From: Whitmania pigra
Taxonomy: Eukaryota > Annelida > Clitellata > Hirudinida > Haemopidae
Length of the DNA stretch: 64,000 nucleotides
Direction: 5' to 3'
NCBI GenBank assembly: GCA_021613335.1
Contig: JAJTWR010000248.1
Coordinates: forward strand, 1,038,501 to 1,102,500
The position numbers and the translations under genes were made by a program. Below the pieces are notes generated by a model. That model made no database searches, was not told the origin of the DNA, and saw nothing but the letters and a program-made list of their open reading frames with translations. Shown in pieces: positions 23,331 to 44,277 of this stretch (positions within the stretch are counted from its first letter, which is position 1; each line of letters begins with the position of its first letter).

Positions 23331-24640
23331 AACATAACAATTATTTATAGTAGTTAAGAAGACTTGGATCTGTGTAATAACCACTCTTTTTAATCCTAAT
23401 AACTGAATTTACTTAAGTACATTTTAAATTTATCTACTGTGTCCGCATGGATGAAATAATTGTTTTTCAAGTTTCGCGAAGCCTTCCTATATATTTTACA
23501 ATCGTGCCCTCTAGTAGAAGAACTTTTTGTGGCTTGAGAACAAATTTGAGAGCTGTACAGCAAAATTTTATTAAAAAGGGCTCAAGTTCATGAAGTTTAT
23601 GGTGTAATGTAGACCACTATTACCTGAAAATGGTATGGATGGCTTCAAAGTACCAAATCTAGATACAATTAATACTGTTTATCTTCAAAACTATTATATT
23701 CTGTTGTTTAATTTGTGCGGTTAAAATGTACCTTGTTCAGAGAGGTTGCATCAGTTACGCTTGAATTCTTACGCTACAGTTTAGTTATTTGAATGTCAGC
23801 ATTGATACTCATGTTATCGTAATGTCATATCTTTCTACAAAACAATACAATAAGAAAATACTGACTTGAAATCTTAAATTCAGAGCTCTAAAATGATGGG
23901 TTAAAAAAATGTAGCTGTCCTAGGATGCCAGAAAGTTTTAATATGTTCATTTGCTAGTATACTTGAGAAATATTTAAAACATATCATATATAACGCCTAA
24001 ATTTTTAATTATATGGAGTCATATCGCAACTTTTTCTTCTGAATGTTGCGTCATTTACGGTGGAATTCACCCACAACAAAAATAAATGCATTTTTTATTA
24101 ATATTAAGATGTACACATTTTTATTTTAATAAAATATTGATATTACCAATGTATAAATAATCTAATATGTAAACTATCAAGTCAGGAACTACGACGAAAG
24201 ATAACTAAGTCTAAGAAAAATAATACCAAACCAGAAATCCTAAAAAAACTTTCGACATTTGCAGAATAAAGGTCGATTTAGTTCGGTCTGATGTGAATAA
24301 TTGTAATTTAATCTGAACATGAACAAAATTGACAAAAATTGGTGCCAAAGTCTCAAGTCACATGCTTCTTTACAAGATCATTTTTAGGAGGTAATAATTT
24401 GACAATCGACTGACCAATTGAATAACTTAATTTTAATAAACACTCATTTTTAAAGACCCACATTTATTTAATAAATTTCATTACAAAACGTTGGTCATTA
24501 TTACCAGCCATAAGTAATTGTTTAACATATATTATTAACTATCAATCTACAGAACGCGCATCATTACTCCAGAAAACAAAAACTAAATTTCAATCTGTTT
24601 AGAAAAAATAATTAAGAAAAACACTTTTAAAAGTTCAAGA
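23331..24640. other. AT-rich intergenic sequence
   Basis: It begins with a short ACATA repeat. I see no frame with a recognisable domain up to the stop codon of the channel gene at 24646. The text at 23400-23580 may be a LINE 3' region, but I cannot prove it. Confidence 0.4.
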
Positions 24641-24645
24641 GCCTC

Positions 24646-32776
<8,131 letters not shown>

Positions 32777-33037
32777 TACTTTAGCGAACCCTATCGGTAT
32801 TTATATTATGCCGTCAAGAACCAAATTAATGACATTTGGAATTTATTTTTGGGCGGTATGTTGACGATACTTAGAAGATTCAAAATGAAAACTTTTATTT
32901 TTCAAATTCGTTTGTTTACAGAAATCAACTCGATTCGCTACGAATGTATCTCGCTCTCTTTGATTACAGTTATTGTATTATTCGCGCAACATTCAAAATA
33001 ATCGTAATAATAGTAATGATTGCATAATTGTCATCTG

Positions 33038-33045
33038 TGACGTCA
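33038..33045. promoter_or_regulatory. CRE palindrome between divergent genes
   Basis: A perfect TGACGTCA, the cAMP-response element bound by CREB/ATF factors, lies 262 bp upstream of the channel start codon and 625 bp upstream of the TRAIP start codon, which diverge here. A regulatory role is inferred from position only. Confidence 0.5.
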
Positions 33046-33669
33046 ACACTCGAAGTCTTCCTTTATAACCAATATCCAGGTGCACTTCATCTTGTGTCAG
33101 TGTTTCCATCGCTACGGGCAAACTCACTTGGATATGCGAAATGCATCCGTGCTTTTATTTGAATTCTTTAAAAAGCGATTGCAGTATTTTATTGTTCGTT
33201 TCATTTTTCAAGAAACGATTTCTACGCTACCAATTTTTAATCACTTTCTCAGTAAAAAAATGTTAAGAGAGAATGACTACCAGATTGAAATTTCATTTAG
33301 TTTTTCAAAAGCGTTTATCAATAATTTGTTAAATATATGTTTAAATTGTCTAGAATTTCAGTTTTCCTACAAATACGTAGTGACTAATGATAATTTACAT
33401 GCTATGAGACATATAAATTTCGACTTGATTATTTCATATATATAATGTTGTTTCAAAGTCTTGTCAACGTATGATAAAATAAAATTTTTAATTAAATTAA
33501 ATTAAAATTTCTTTGTATATGAAAATAGTTGAACAGTGACAGCAAAAATTCTTAACATCAAAACGCTGCACTTTTAAGATTTTGCCGGGGGAAATTTAAC
33601 CGATGCGAAACAAAGTTGTTTACATTTAAGATAGCCGATCTAAATCCTATTTAATACCATAATTTTAAA

Positions 33670-36287
33670 ATGTTAATTCAGTGTCCAATTTGTGCTGAAT
33701 TACTTACGGAATCCGCAACAGTCGTCGGTTTGTCTTGCGGGCATTTATTTCACGAAATATGCCTTTTAAAGTGGTTCGACAACAAGTGCAATTGCCCTCA
33801 GTGCCGGACCCAATGCAAAAAAAATTCCGCTTTCAAAATATATTTTTCTATAAGCAGCGGTGTCAACTGCGGTACATTTATCAGCGACGATGAACAGAAA
33901 TACAGACTCAATGAAGATTTGAGTGCGGCAAGACTGTCCCTAAAAGAAAAGTCGCTTCAGAATGCCTTGTTGATTGAAGAGAAAAGTCGAGACAAAGAAA
34001 GGATTAAAGATTTAACAGATAGACTCAAGTGATTGCTTGCATTTGTTGATTGGGATTGCATTGTATTACTTATGTAATGTTGCTGCGTACCTAACCATTA
34101 TAACGTTCGTTCATTTAGCTTATTAATTTCAATACTGAAACTTGTTTTGGTCATGTTTGCAGAGCTAATTATGCTGAGCATTTATGCTAATGATTTCGAT
34201 TGCATATTAACCTAAATCATGAAAAGAGCTACCAAGTTGTTTGATCTACAAACTATGACTACTCATTCATACTTAATCTCCTGACCATCCAATCCTCTGC
34301 GACAGAAAGTCAGAAGACCTTCAGAAGCAGGAGAAGTCACAAATGATTGTACTTCAACAGGAGCTCAAAACCTGCATGACCTCTCTTGGACTGACCAGCA
34401 GAGAGAACCTCGAGTTGAAGAGAACAGTGGAGACCCTCGGGAATGTCCAATTAGTCATCAATGGTCAGTGGGATTTTGTTCTTATTTTGAAGGAAACTTG
34501 TGGTTTTTTCCTATCAGATTGCTAGAGATTAATTTTTTTATTTATTCTGGAGATCATTTGTCCAAAACATACAAACTAAGCTTGTCCAAAAGTTGTGACA
34601 CTCAAAGACCATTGTTCCCAGTAACTAGGCAACCTGTTAACATATATTACTTGAAACTATTGATAATTAGCTCTTGTATTGACGACCTACTGACATTATA
34701 ATTGGTTTTAATCAGTTATTTTGGATTTTAATTTAGTTAGCTTAGGAAATGTTTCTGATTCGATTTAAAATCAACTTATAAACAATTATACTCTGTCTCT
34801 AAAATGGCATCATAAAAATTAACTCTTGCTATTATTATTATTTTTTTTAATTATTTCTAGTATACAAACAAATGCTATTTGACTTACTCTTTCAATCAAA
34901 TAATATCCACACTCATCAACAGCCATGATCATCTGTGATCAGTTACTAAATCAGAATTAATACCATTACCACTGCAATCATCAGGTTGTGACGAGGAAAT
35001 TGAGTCATTGGTGTCAACCTCGACGGACGTCAAGCAGCTCGCCACCTGGTGCAGCGTCTACCGGAAAGAGCTGGAACGGAAAAAGATGGACTTGAGGCTT
35101 GCCCTTGACACAACGCGAAGACTCAGGAAGGAGGCGGAATCTCACAAGAGCAAATGGGAGATCTCCGCAGCACGTGTCAAGCAATTGGAGGAAGATGACC
35201 TGAATAATAAAGAGGTCATTTCCGGGCTGGAGGACCAATTAAAGAGCCTCACAAAAAAGATGGTGGCTTTGCAGGTGCGCATCGGTTGGAATTTTTGGAT
35301 TGATTGATGGGTGATTGAAAAGATGCTAGTAATGTTATTGAATTTATATTGATGGTAATTTTATTTTAATTTTATTATGAAAAAAATTGGTTAGAGGGTT
35401 AAATAAATTGGTAACAGTTAAGCTTACTAAATAAAAAATACAACTATGTCAATTATTAAAGATTAAATTAAAGAGTTATGTGTTGCATTACATCATCAGT
35501 TGTGAAATGCTTCACTAATCAAAAGTTGTACTCACTTAGATTCAAAATCTAATTTTCAATTATTCAGGCAGCCGTAAATTCTCCTCGCCACACCTCGAAG
35601 AGTCTCGTCCACAGACTTCTCCACGAGAGTCCTGCCCCAATGAACATGTCACACCTCAACGACTCCATCAGCACACCTTTGCCGCCAAGGTCACAAATGG
35701 CAATGACGCCGAAACCGACAGGAGATGCACCTCTGGAAGATTCTAAAGCAGGAGAAAAGGAAAACCGGGCCTCGAGAAAGAGGAAGTCTCCGGATGAAGA
35801 GCAAAATCACGACAAGATGACGCTCACCTCTGTTTCAGAAGCCAGCAATCAAACATTGCCTGAGGAAAAATCTAAGGATAAAAGCAAAGTCAATGCCCTA
35901 CCTGCAAAGAAGTTGAAAAAACAAAAGGAGCCTTCAGATCCGGTAACCGTGCGCAACCCTCTGCTCGAATTGGGCATTTTTAAAAGACACAATTCACTTA
36001 ATGGGGTCAAGTCATCCAACTTTGTGACCTCAAATTCATCCTCCTCCTCAAGTGGAGCCATGGTTGTCCGGAAAGGGTACAATGGCCTGGGTGGACACGA
36101 GAAATATGTCGGTCCCAACATTTCCAGGGAAAAAAATGTGCCCAGTCTGACCACTAAGCCTATCCTGCCCTCTGTCGCCCCCCGAAAAAACATGGGGCCT
36201 CTGAGGAATTCAAATCCGTCGTGTCAGACATCGAGTAGAAAGCTGTTCTCGTCGTCGTCATTCACTAAAATCGAGGATTTGTTCTGA
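33670..36287 (+). CDS. TRAIP: TRAIP-like RING E3 ubiquitin ligase
   Basis: Four exons: 33670-34028, 34306-34463, 34985-35274, 35568-36287; phases agree and the product is 508 residues (human TRAIP is 469). The N-terminal RING at residues 5-47 has CPIC, CGHLFHEIC and CPQC (C3H2C3 pattern), followed by NSAFKIYFS as in TRAIP/No poles. Exons 1-3 encode coiled coil (KSLQNALLIEEKSRDKERIK, then ELERKKMDLRLALDTTRRL). The C-terminal exon is low-complexity, basic and Ser-rich, and ends SSFTKIEDLF. Family role: a nuclear ligase that ubiquitinates replisome components at DNA crosslinks and at mitotic entry. The canonical C-terminal PCNA-binding motif was not recognised. The gene is head-to-head with the channel gene. 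Confidence 0.9.
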
Positions 36288-36497
36288 CAGAAGTTGACAT
36301 CGTTATGACATTAGTCGGTTGATGATATTAGAAATGCTACAATGGTGACTCTGTCATTATTAGTTGTTTATTATTATTATTATTACTGATTTTATTACTA
36401 ATATTATTATCCTTACTACTATGTTTTTGCTATTATTGTTATTATTATTGATATTATTATTATTTATATTGGTGTGTGTTGTAGATAATGCTCTGAA

Positions 36498-36503
36498 AAT
36501 AAA
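36498..36503 (+). terminator. Polyadenylation signal, TRAIP
   Basis: An AATAAA hexamer 211 bp after the TRAIP stop codon is the first canonical signal downstream. Confidence 0.5.
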
Positions 36504-37046
36504 ATAGTGTGTTTTTGGAAAGCCAGCTGATTCAGATGTATTTCAGGTGATATTTAGGAGATGAGTTGACGAAAAAAACAGATGTCATGATGGTCTTGGC
36601 ATGAACTAATTTATGCTTGACAAACTTCGAATCCTTCTGTCAACCTCAAATTGATGATGTACACCAATATGTGGTATGGTAATATTATTTCCGTTTTATT
36701 AGAAAATAAGTTAATGTACAAAGATGTATAAAAGTGCCCTTTTCAATATTTATTATCAACATGCAATGATGGTGTTAATCTATACTGCATTTGAATAACA
36801 AATTGTTTTAATGTATTTGTTATTTCAAATGTCCAAAGGCCGTGATGATATTAAATGCATTCTGCTTGAACAACTCAGCAATAAATTACATGACATGCGT
36901 CCACTCAACATCAAGGAATGTAAAAACAACGTGTCTGACGTTTAGCATCAGGTGCTAGTTTAGGAGCTTTAGTTGCTTGCAAGGGTTTAAATTCAGCTCG
37001 AGTGACTAACAGCAACCATCACAAGCAGATTTCAGGCAGACGAAGA

Positions 37047-37620
37047 ATGATTGTCAAAACTCTATTCATCTCGGTGGCCTTCTTAATCTTTCTGGTCGAG
37101 GCAGCACCAGCGCAAGGTTGAATAAAGTTTCAAATATAATTTCGTTTTAAAATTTAATCAACTAAGATTTCGTTATTACTTAAAATTAATTAATTGTTAT
37201 TCCTCGTTCGATTGATGGTTAGATATAACGTCAGACATTGGTTAGTTTTTAGGGTAGATAATTTCGTAGATGCTAGACAAAATGTATTTTCAAGACTAAG
37301 TAATATTAATAATATTATTAATTTCAGTCGATAAACGTACTATCGGCTTTGACTGGGACGAAGAAGGCAACGTGAATGGTATTTATCTCGGTCTTTTGGG
37401 CACAAAACTCTTGGATTTGAACTTCGACAAAACAAAGCCAAAATATCCAAACGTGGAAGTCGATCCAGTTTATCCTAGTGCTTCTGGAAGTGTGAGTTTG
37501 CCAGGATTCAATGCTTACGGACCTCAAGTCGATCTGCCTGGAATTGATTTGAACTACCCTGAGGTTCAGGTTGGTGTGCCCTCAGTCGAAGTTGGACCAA
37601 TTACCAGCGATTGGCCTTGA
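37047..37620 (+). CDS. Small secreted acidic peptide precursor
   Basis: Two exons, 37047-37116 and 37328-37620, GT-AG, phase 1; 120 residues. The N-terminus MIVKTLFISVAFLIFLVEA is a clear signal peptide. Next is APAQVDKR, whose KR is a candidate dibasic processing site, then TIGFDWDEEGNVNGIYLG. The C-terminal half is a run of PxVx(V/L) and LPG steps (PNVEVDP, VSLPGF, PQVDLPG, PEVQVGVPSVEVGP) with no cysteine. I do not recognise the family. A TATA-like GGTTTAAAT lies about 65 bp upstream. Secretion is inferred from the signal peptide; hormone or matrix roles are both possible. Confidence 0.7.
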
Positions 37621-37823
37621 AACTATAAAATTACTTCCGATTTGGAAATTTGGCCCGATGAGATTTTAATTTTGTTAATTATGATTACGAAATGATAACT
37701 ATTTTAAATGGCTGTATATTTTGACGAATTGAAATTCAAAGATCGGTATGAAATACTTCTAAGTTCAATCTTTTTTAAATGATTTTTTTTAGACCTAATT
37801 AAATCACCTTGAGGCATTGGTGG

Positions 37824-38680
37824 CAGTGGTGGGCAAAAGTTAACTAAAAAGTTACTAACTAATAGTTTAACTTTTTTTTTTAGTTACAAGAAAAGCTTAA
37901 CTAAATCAAAAATGTTTAGTTAAAATGACAGCTTGACTATTTTTTTTTAGTTACTAACTAAAAAGGTTTAGTCACTATTTTCTTATTTTCTATGGTTTGG
38001 AATGACATAACCATTGTTTATGCTCATGATTTCCTGTTTTCCTCTCTTTTCGATTGCGTCGTGTTAGTGGTCAACAAGAATTAAAATGAATAGTGTGATA
38101 GTGAAAACTTGCTTCACAGATGTTAAATTAAAAAGCGGTCATCAAGATAGATCAAGAATTTCAGTGCAAGATGCCGATTTTGTCTGAATAAACGGGTCTA
38201 TGGCAATATTATGTCCAGCTCTAATTTCTTTCAAACATAAAGTTTAAATTTGAGCTTTTTTGAATTTTCCAAATCAATAAGGTTTACATATCCAAGTTCT
38301 GCAGCTGTTGAAAGACTGTTCAGTGCAGCTGCACAGGTGCTGACTGCTCGTAGATGCAAACTGACTGACGAAACAAACGAAGCTGATTTTTCTTCGATCA
38401 AGATTGAAATCAGAAAGAAATTTCAGTCTAAATGTTATCAAATCATATGTTTTTGTATGAAATAAAATTTGTAACATTGACTCATGCTGTCCACTGATAT
38501 TTTGATGAAACAAATATGCCAGAAAATGTGATAGCAAAAAGTTAAGAAAAGTCTAACTATTTTTTTTAGTTGACAACTTTTTTAAAACAGTTGTAACTAA
38601 TGGTTTAACTAAAAAAATTTAATTGATAGATTAGTTGAAGTTTAACTAAAAAAAAGTTTAGTAACTGATTTTTAATATTT
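37824..38680 (+). mobile_element. hAT remnant with CAGTGGTGGGC end
   Basis: The left end is CAGTGGTGGGCAAAAGTTAACT, followed by AGTTACTAACTA-type repeats that return inverted near 38555-38680. The frame at 38250-38430 encodes the hAT dimerisation motif SSAAVERLFSAAAQVLTARR. The right terminus was not found, so the copy is truncated and internally deleted. Confidence 0.75.
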
Positions 38681-39061
38681 ATTTAAAAAAAGTTATTAAT
38701 CTAAATTAAAATATTGGCATTATTTCAAAATTTCAGAATAACAGAAAAAAAAATTCAAGCGATTTTAACATTCCCAAAAAGACTCCATAATTTGGCAAAA
38801 TGTATTCAACTTCGTGAAAATATTGAATTGATTAATAGTAGAATATTACATCCTCTCACCATGTCAATAATCAAAATCTTAAAATTCATCAAGTCATGTC
38901 CATGACTTCTTACTGTCCATCTAGTAATTCGTCATTCCATCTTGAGAAGTAATGGGATATTCTGTTTCAGACTTATTAAATCCAAACTGTAAATAATTGA
39001 CCAATAATAATTAATAATTAATTGTCCAAGGAACATCTTACTTATTGGCGAACAGAAAATT

Positions 39062-39428
39062 TTTAGAGCTTAATTAATCGATTAATCGTTAAAAACTTTA
39101 ATCGGTTAAAATAATCAGTATTTTTCCAATTTATTTTAAATTTAATATTTATTTTTTTGGTTACTTGTTTATTGTCATATTATCATTGTTAGAACGTGAA
39201 CCACAACAGCGAATACAACGTGATATCTCAGAAGAAAGTTGAGCAACAACTTAATTGTTCAAGAATAGTTTTATTGTAACGGCATGAAGTCATGCAAGAA
39301 GCTAATATATCAAATCCCTTAAAAACATCAGTTATTCAGTTCCATTAATTGAATATTTGCTCTAATAAATTAGTTAGCTTACTAATTTGCAGATCCCCGG
39401 GTTATTTCATTGGTGTCAGGAGTGGGAT
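39062..39428 (+). repeat. Gypsy LTR fragment with primer binding site
   Basis: It shares the ATTAATCGATTAATCG block and the AGTTCCATTAATTGAATATTTGC block with 5951-6448 and ends CCCCGGGTTATTTCA at 39409. One base later, TGGTGTCAGGAGTGGGAT (39411-39428) is a good primer binding site for a tRNA-primed element. About 50 bp further on, TGTTAGGGG resembles the LTR start, so the internal region may be almost wholly deleted. Confidence 0.6.
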
Positions 39429-39573
39429 CCCAAAAATAGTAAGCCATAAGAAAATTTGATTAAATGCTAAATGTTAGGGGTTTATATCTGTAATTGATAA
39501 TTTCTCAATCGTCATATTTGATTCAGTATTAATTAAAAAAAAACTGTTAAACTAATCATTTAATAAAACTAAT

Positions 39574-39808
39574 TGTTGTGACGTCATTTCGGGTATAAAA
39601 AGAACAGACCTCGGGAGCGAGGGAGTTTTAGAGTTTGGTTCGAGTCCTACAAGTTTACGGAGTGATACGGTTGTTATACGATAGGGATTGCGAGGTGGTT
39701 ATATTACGTACTGGCCATTAGCGATATTTAGTTCTAGTTTCTGTTCCTGAATATTTGACCGCCAATAAAGTTTTCTGTTCAACTGGTTATTGTTTCAAAG
39801 ACCCAACA
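39574..39808 (+). repeat. Solo LTR with intact promoter motifs
   Basis: A 235-bp unit starting TGTTGTGACGTCATTTC and ending AAGACCCAACA. Perfect 5-bp duplications CTAAT flank it (39569-39573 and 39809-39813). It carries TGACGTCA (39579-39586), TATAAAA (39594-39600) and AATAAAG (near 39764). A lone LTR with matching duplications is the product of recombination between the two LTRs of a former provirus-like retrotransposon. Confidence 0.85.
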
Positions 39809-40020
39809 CTAATCATTTCATATTTCGTTCTAAAGATCAAAGCATCCATGTCCTGATTTCATTCTCATTTTATTTTAAAATAAATTTGCTAAGTGATTTA
39901 TTTATTTAATAAAAATGAAAGCAATGAATACAATAAAGTCTGAATATTATTATTATAGTTATTCTGATTATTATTTACTACTGCACACGTATAATGCAGA
40001 GGAGAAACGAGAAGATACTG

Positions 40021-40426
<406 letters not shown>

Positions 40427-40576
40427 TTTTGCTTTCAAAAGTTCAAGAGTGATGTCGCTTACATCAGAACAATCAGAGGACCAGACTCACTAAAACCAGA
40501 AATAAGATTTGACAACATGGAGAGTAGTTTACGTAGTGGTTCATTTGGAAGATATTCTGGTTGGTGAAAATTCTGA

Positions 40577-41335
40577 GGTTACAGTATTAATGACTTAGGT
40601 AAAGGGTCTGCGATGCAACCGTAAAAAATGTTCCTTTGCCAACGCAGCAGTTGAATAATTTATTCATACCACTTCGCATTCAGGAATTAGTCCAGAAATC
40701 AAGATTGATGATGCATCATTCGTGCACCAAAGCAGTCCTCCAAAAATACCCATCCTCTCTTGGACAGTCCCAGATAAGCCGCATCCACCTTGATCCTGTA
40801 ATTAACTTTCTTGAGACAAACTGACTGGTGGTAGCGGATGCCTATTGCAAATATCCACGGATCCATCCAACTAAAGCAATTACAATTGAGGGTAGCGTCA
40901 GCTATCCCCTTTCAATTGTTCACAGAGGTTAAATTTCGATGAAGGAGAGAATTTGCATGAAGGAAAGAGGAATACAGCACTTGACAAGCGCTCCTTAGCA
41001 TCTTGCAACAAATACACAAGCAGAGAGATTTATTCAAACTTTTTAAAGGTCATTGTCGAAAGTATCATTGCCAGTGGACTCATCACTGCAAGAGTTCTTG
41101 ATGTAATACATCACTTGGCACTTGCTACTGAGCAGTCGCCGAGCCAACTACTGCACGGCAGACAAATTTGAACGAAAATAGATGAGCTACGTCCAACTTA
41201 CAAAGAGAAAAAAAAAGAGTACAGAATTCAGCCAGCTATTCGATAGGAAAATCAAGTTACATTAAATAAGATCAATAGAGGGTCTGCCAGCCCAGATGAG
41301 TTCCTGCCACTATTTTCAAGAAACTGGGTCGAAGA
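40577..41335 (+). pseudogene. Gypsy integrase remnant, 5' part
   Basis: Frames contain SQISRIHLDPVINFLETN, DAYCKYPRIHPTKAIT (first Asp region) and QAERFIQTF (catalytic Glu region), all close to the copy at 2606-5110. Stops and deletions are frequent, including loss of the second Asp region. It is cut at 41335 by the hAT element and continues at 43474. Confidence 0.8.
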
Positions 41336-43465
41336 CAGGGTCGGACTGGCTTAAAAAACCTGCTCGGGAAATTTGGTCATGGCGGCCCATTTCATCATTA
41401 GTTTCACATACAATTTTTCAATAATTTAATATTTACTTATTTTTAATTTAATTTAATTTAATTTTTTATATTTTTAGTTTCTATAATTATTTCATATATA
41501 ATAATGAAATTTTAAAGTTCATAAACTTCAAGTTGCAAGATTCTTTTTATTTATTACATGTTCAAATTCGTAATTATGCAAAACAACTTTAAACAGTTAA
41601 ATAACTCCTAGTTTTAACAACTTAAACATAAGAAACACTAGAGTCTAAAATTTCTGTTCGCTATTAACCATTGTAATAGCTTTTTAATCGTTTCACTAGT
41701 CGATGCTAAAACATCAATGATTTCATTATTGATTCTTGGAAGAATGATTGTAAAGTTGATTGGCTCAGCGAATTTTTCTTAATCTGTTCAAAATGTATTT
41801 CAATTTTGAAAACGACCTCTCACAAGCAACTTGTCATGAGGATAACGTCAACACAAATTTGTAAGCCAGATACAAATTTGAATAAGCAAGACTATGCAAA
41901 TTAAACTTCTGGAGAACAAACAATACATTTTTTGCAAGATTTGCATTTATTTCTGTGGTTATTGCTGTTTTCGGATGGTAAGATATTTTCAAGTAATTCT
42001 ACTGATTCAGAATGTTGTCTGAGACAGAGTCCGATACTTCCATTTCAAAGATCAAATTATATTCATCTTCAAGAGTTGTTTGAAAATCTTCCCATTTCCT
42101 TGCAAAATCCAATAATTCAGTGTGAAGCCGATCTTTTGTTACAGTATCATCAAATTTTTTGAGCAACCCGCTCAGGTGCAGCAGTGCATCACTAGGCATC
42201 CTTTTCAAAATTTCTGCAAAATTTCTTGGATCTAAACAAGATAAATCAGCGTAAAGACAACCATGCTCAGAGAATCTATGTTTTAAACTATTAATTAATT
42301 GATCCATAACCAGTGAACTTTGACACAAAATTTATCTTTCGCACTTTCAAGTGGTTGGTTGACTATAATTCTTTTTTCTTTCAAAACAGTCTGCACTTAA
42401 ATGTCGAGATTCATTTTTTCTAGTTCATTGTTTACAAATTTTGAGAAATTTGTAGCTGCTTGAAAAATGGAATCAAAATTTCTATCTATTTTGCTTACTT
42501 CATTGATACAGTCTTGAACCATCTTATAGGCTCGTATATTCATTCCAGTTGTTTGCAACTATTCCGATAATTGCGTTGTGTGTTCAAATATTTTCAAAAA
42601 TAATTGTGCAGTTAGAATAAATTCAAAACTTGTCAATGAATCTAACAGCTTTTGCTCTGTATCGGACATCATTATTGAATTTGTTTAAAGTAGAAATATC
42701 ATGAAGTGTTTGTAGCATGTCAATGTACAAAAAATCGATAACTTGTGTTTCTTGATTTGAAGGTTTGATGAAGAAATTCCCAAATATTTTAGCAAAGGCT
42801 CTGTTTTTGTCCACCAAGGGTTTTACCAATTACGTATATGTGCTTCAACTTGCTAAATTCACGCCAAACATTGAATCGTAAAAATGATTCCAGAAGAAAG
42901 ACTGTACATGTGTTTAAAACCCCAAATAAAGTCGCAATTTCAACCGCTTTTTTAGTGACGTCACCCATTACCAAATTTAAGACACGGGCATAACACCATA
43001 CATGTATCTGGCCCGGAGAAACCAGGCATTGAATACGTTGTATTGACCTTGCTTATTTAGACGCACCATCGGTGGAATTGCCAATACATTTACCCACGTC
43101 AATGCCTAACTTTTCAAAGACGCCACAAAACAAATCACACATTCCTTTTCCAGTCGTTGATGTACAATTGACTACAGCTATTACAAGTTTGTGTAAAAAA
43201 ATATTTTATTGAAAAATAATATAATTTCGCGTTAAAATTAATATGTTATAGACATTGACGTCGGAAGCTTATTATATAAATATATTTAAACTCCTATTTT
43301 GCTGTTTCAGTTTGGTTATTTTTAATACAAACTATTATTTGAAGCTATCACATAATCAACGGTAATTTCAGTTAAAACTAAAAATATACTAACTTTCTTT
43401 TGGCAGTTGGCGGCCTCCAGCCCACCGGGAATTTCCCGGTGTCCCGGCGGCCCAGTCCAAGCCTG
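41336..43465 (-). mobile_element. hAT (ZMYM1-like) transposon
   Basis: The ends are CAGGGTCGGACTGG and CCAGTCCAAGCCTG (imperfect inverted repeats). Perfect 8-bp duplications GTCGAAGA flank it (41328-41335 and 43466-43473). Minus-strand coding remnants include GKCIGNSTDGASK, IHVWCYARVLNLVMGDVTKK (hAT core), FGNFFIKPSNQETQV, and further down KFDDTVTKDRLHTELLDFA. Stops break it, so it is immobile unless mobilised in trans. A partial relative is at 14107-14612. Confidence 0.9.
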
Positions 43466-43473
43466 GTCGAAGA

Positions 43474-43743
43474 CATGTACTGGTGAAATCGGTTCCGAAA
43501 AGGATTGTATGTAAGAGACATGTGGAGCAGATTCGCCCAGGTACTGAGCAGATCAAGATAATGATCCAGACGATTACAATTGGACCAGTCCATCTGGCCT
43601 TCCTAGGAACAAGAAACCAGGAAAGAGAGTGAGATTTGCAGAGCCTGAAAATCTCAAGACCAAGGTCGAAGAACGGACTTTTCGGAGAAGATCAGAACGC
43701 CAAAGATAGAAATTCACCCGTGGACTTTAACTTGGAGGAGAGA
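43474..43743 (+). pseudogene. Gypsy integrase remnant, 3' part
   Basis: After the hAT, the reading resumes with HVLVKSVP, KRHVEQIRP, then KKPGKRVRFAEPENLK and RRSERQR. This is parallel to 2606-3000. It stops before a purine-rich tract (TTGGAGGAGAGA) and the LTR at 43744. Confidence 0.8.
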
Positions 43744-43948
43744 TGTTGTGTCCGCGCCGCACTTGGCATACTATTTAAGTTGTGAACTTTGACCCGTTTT
43801 AGTTCTGCGATTGTTTCGACTTCGAATGGAGTTTTTGTTGTTGTTTCTTCGATTACGAGTTGCGTTTCATTTCAGCTCTATTAAATGTTGTTCTGCCTTG
43901 TTTAGTTGCAAGTTTTCTGCTTTCGAATTCAACTTACAAAATACAACA
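43744..43948 (+). repeat. 3' LTR of the interrupted gypsy element
   Basis: A 205-bp unit starting TGTTGTGTCCGC and ending AAAATACAACA, right after the polypurine-like tract that follows integrase. The start matches the LTR at 2432-2574. It includes TATTTAAG near 43770 as a TATA-like element. Confidence 0.7.
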
Positions 43949-44265
43949 AGGAGTATCAGAACAAAAGAATACAAGTTTTTTTCGAACGATTTCAAAATTT
44001 CCGAAACAAAAACCCCATAATCTTGCAAAAATAAATTCAATTTCGTGTAATTATTAAATTAATATATTAGTTTTACTTCCTCTCATCATCGCGCCTTCCA
44101 CAACCCTTCATCACCTTCATCACATCCATACCTTAATTCATTTTTGAATGTCATATCTCAACCTTCACCGCTTCTGGGAGGTAAATGTGACCTGTGTTTC
44201 ATTCGTGCTGTTAAAACACAACATGTGGCGACATTGGAGAAACATGTTATAGACATATTAAAGGC

Positions 44266-44277
44266 ATCTTGCAAGAT
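44266..44277. promoter_or_regulatory. TTGCAA-centred palindrome upstream of peptide gene
   Basis: ATCTTGCAAGAT is a perfect 12-bp palindrome, followed by a second CTTGCAA. The block GCATCTTGCAAGA also occurs at 49485-49497, 41 bp before the protocadherin start codon. A C/EBP-like site is one reading; this is inference. Confidence 0.3.

Noticed and set aside
33080..33445. 121-residue frame between channel and TRAIP
   Set aside because: AT-rich composition, no recognisable domain, and it lies in the divergent promoter region. No evidence supports coding.
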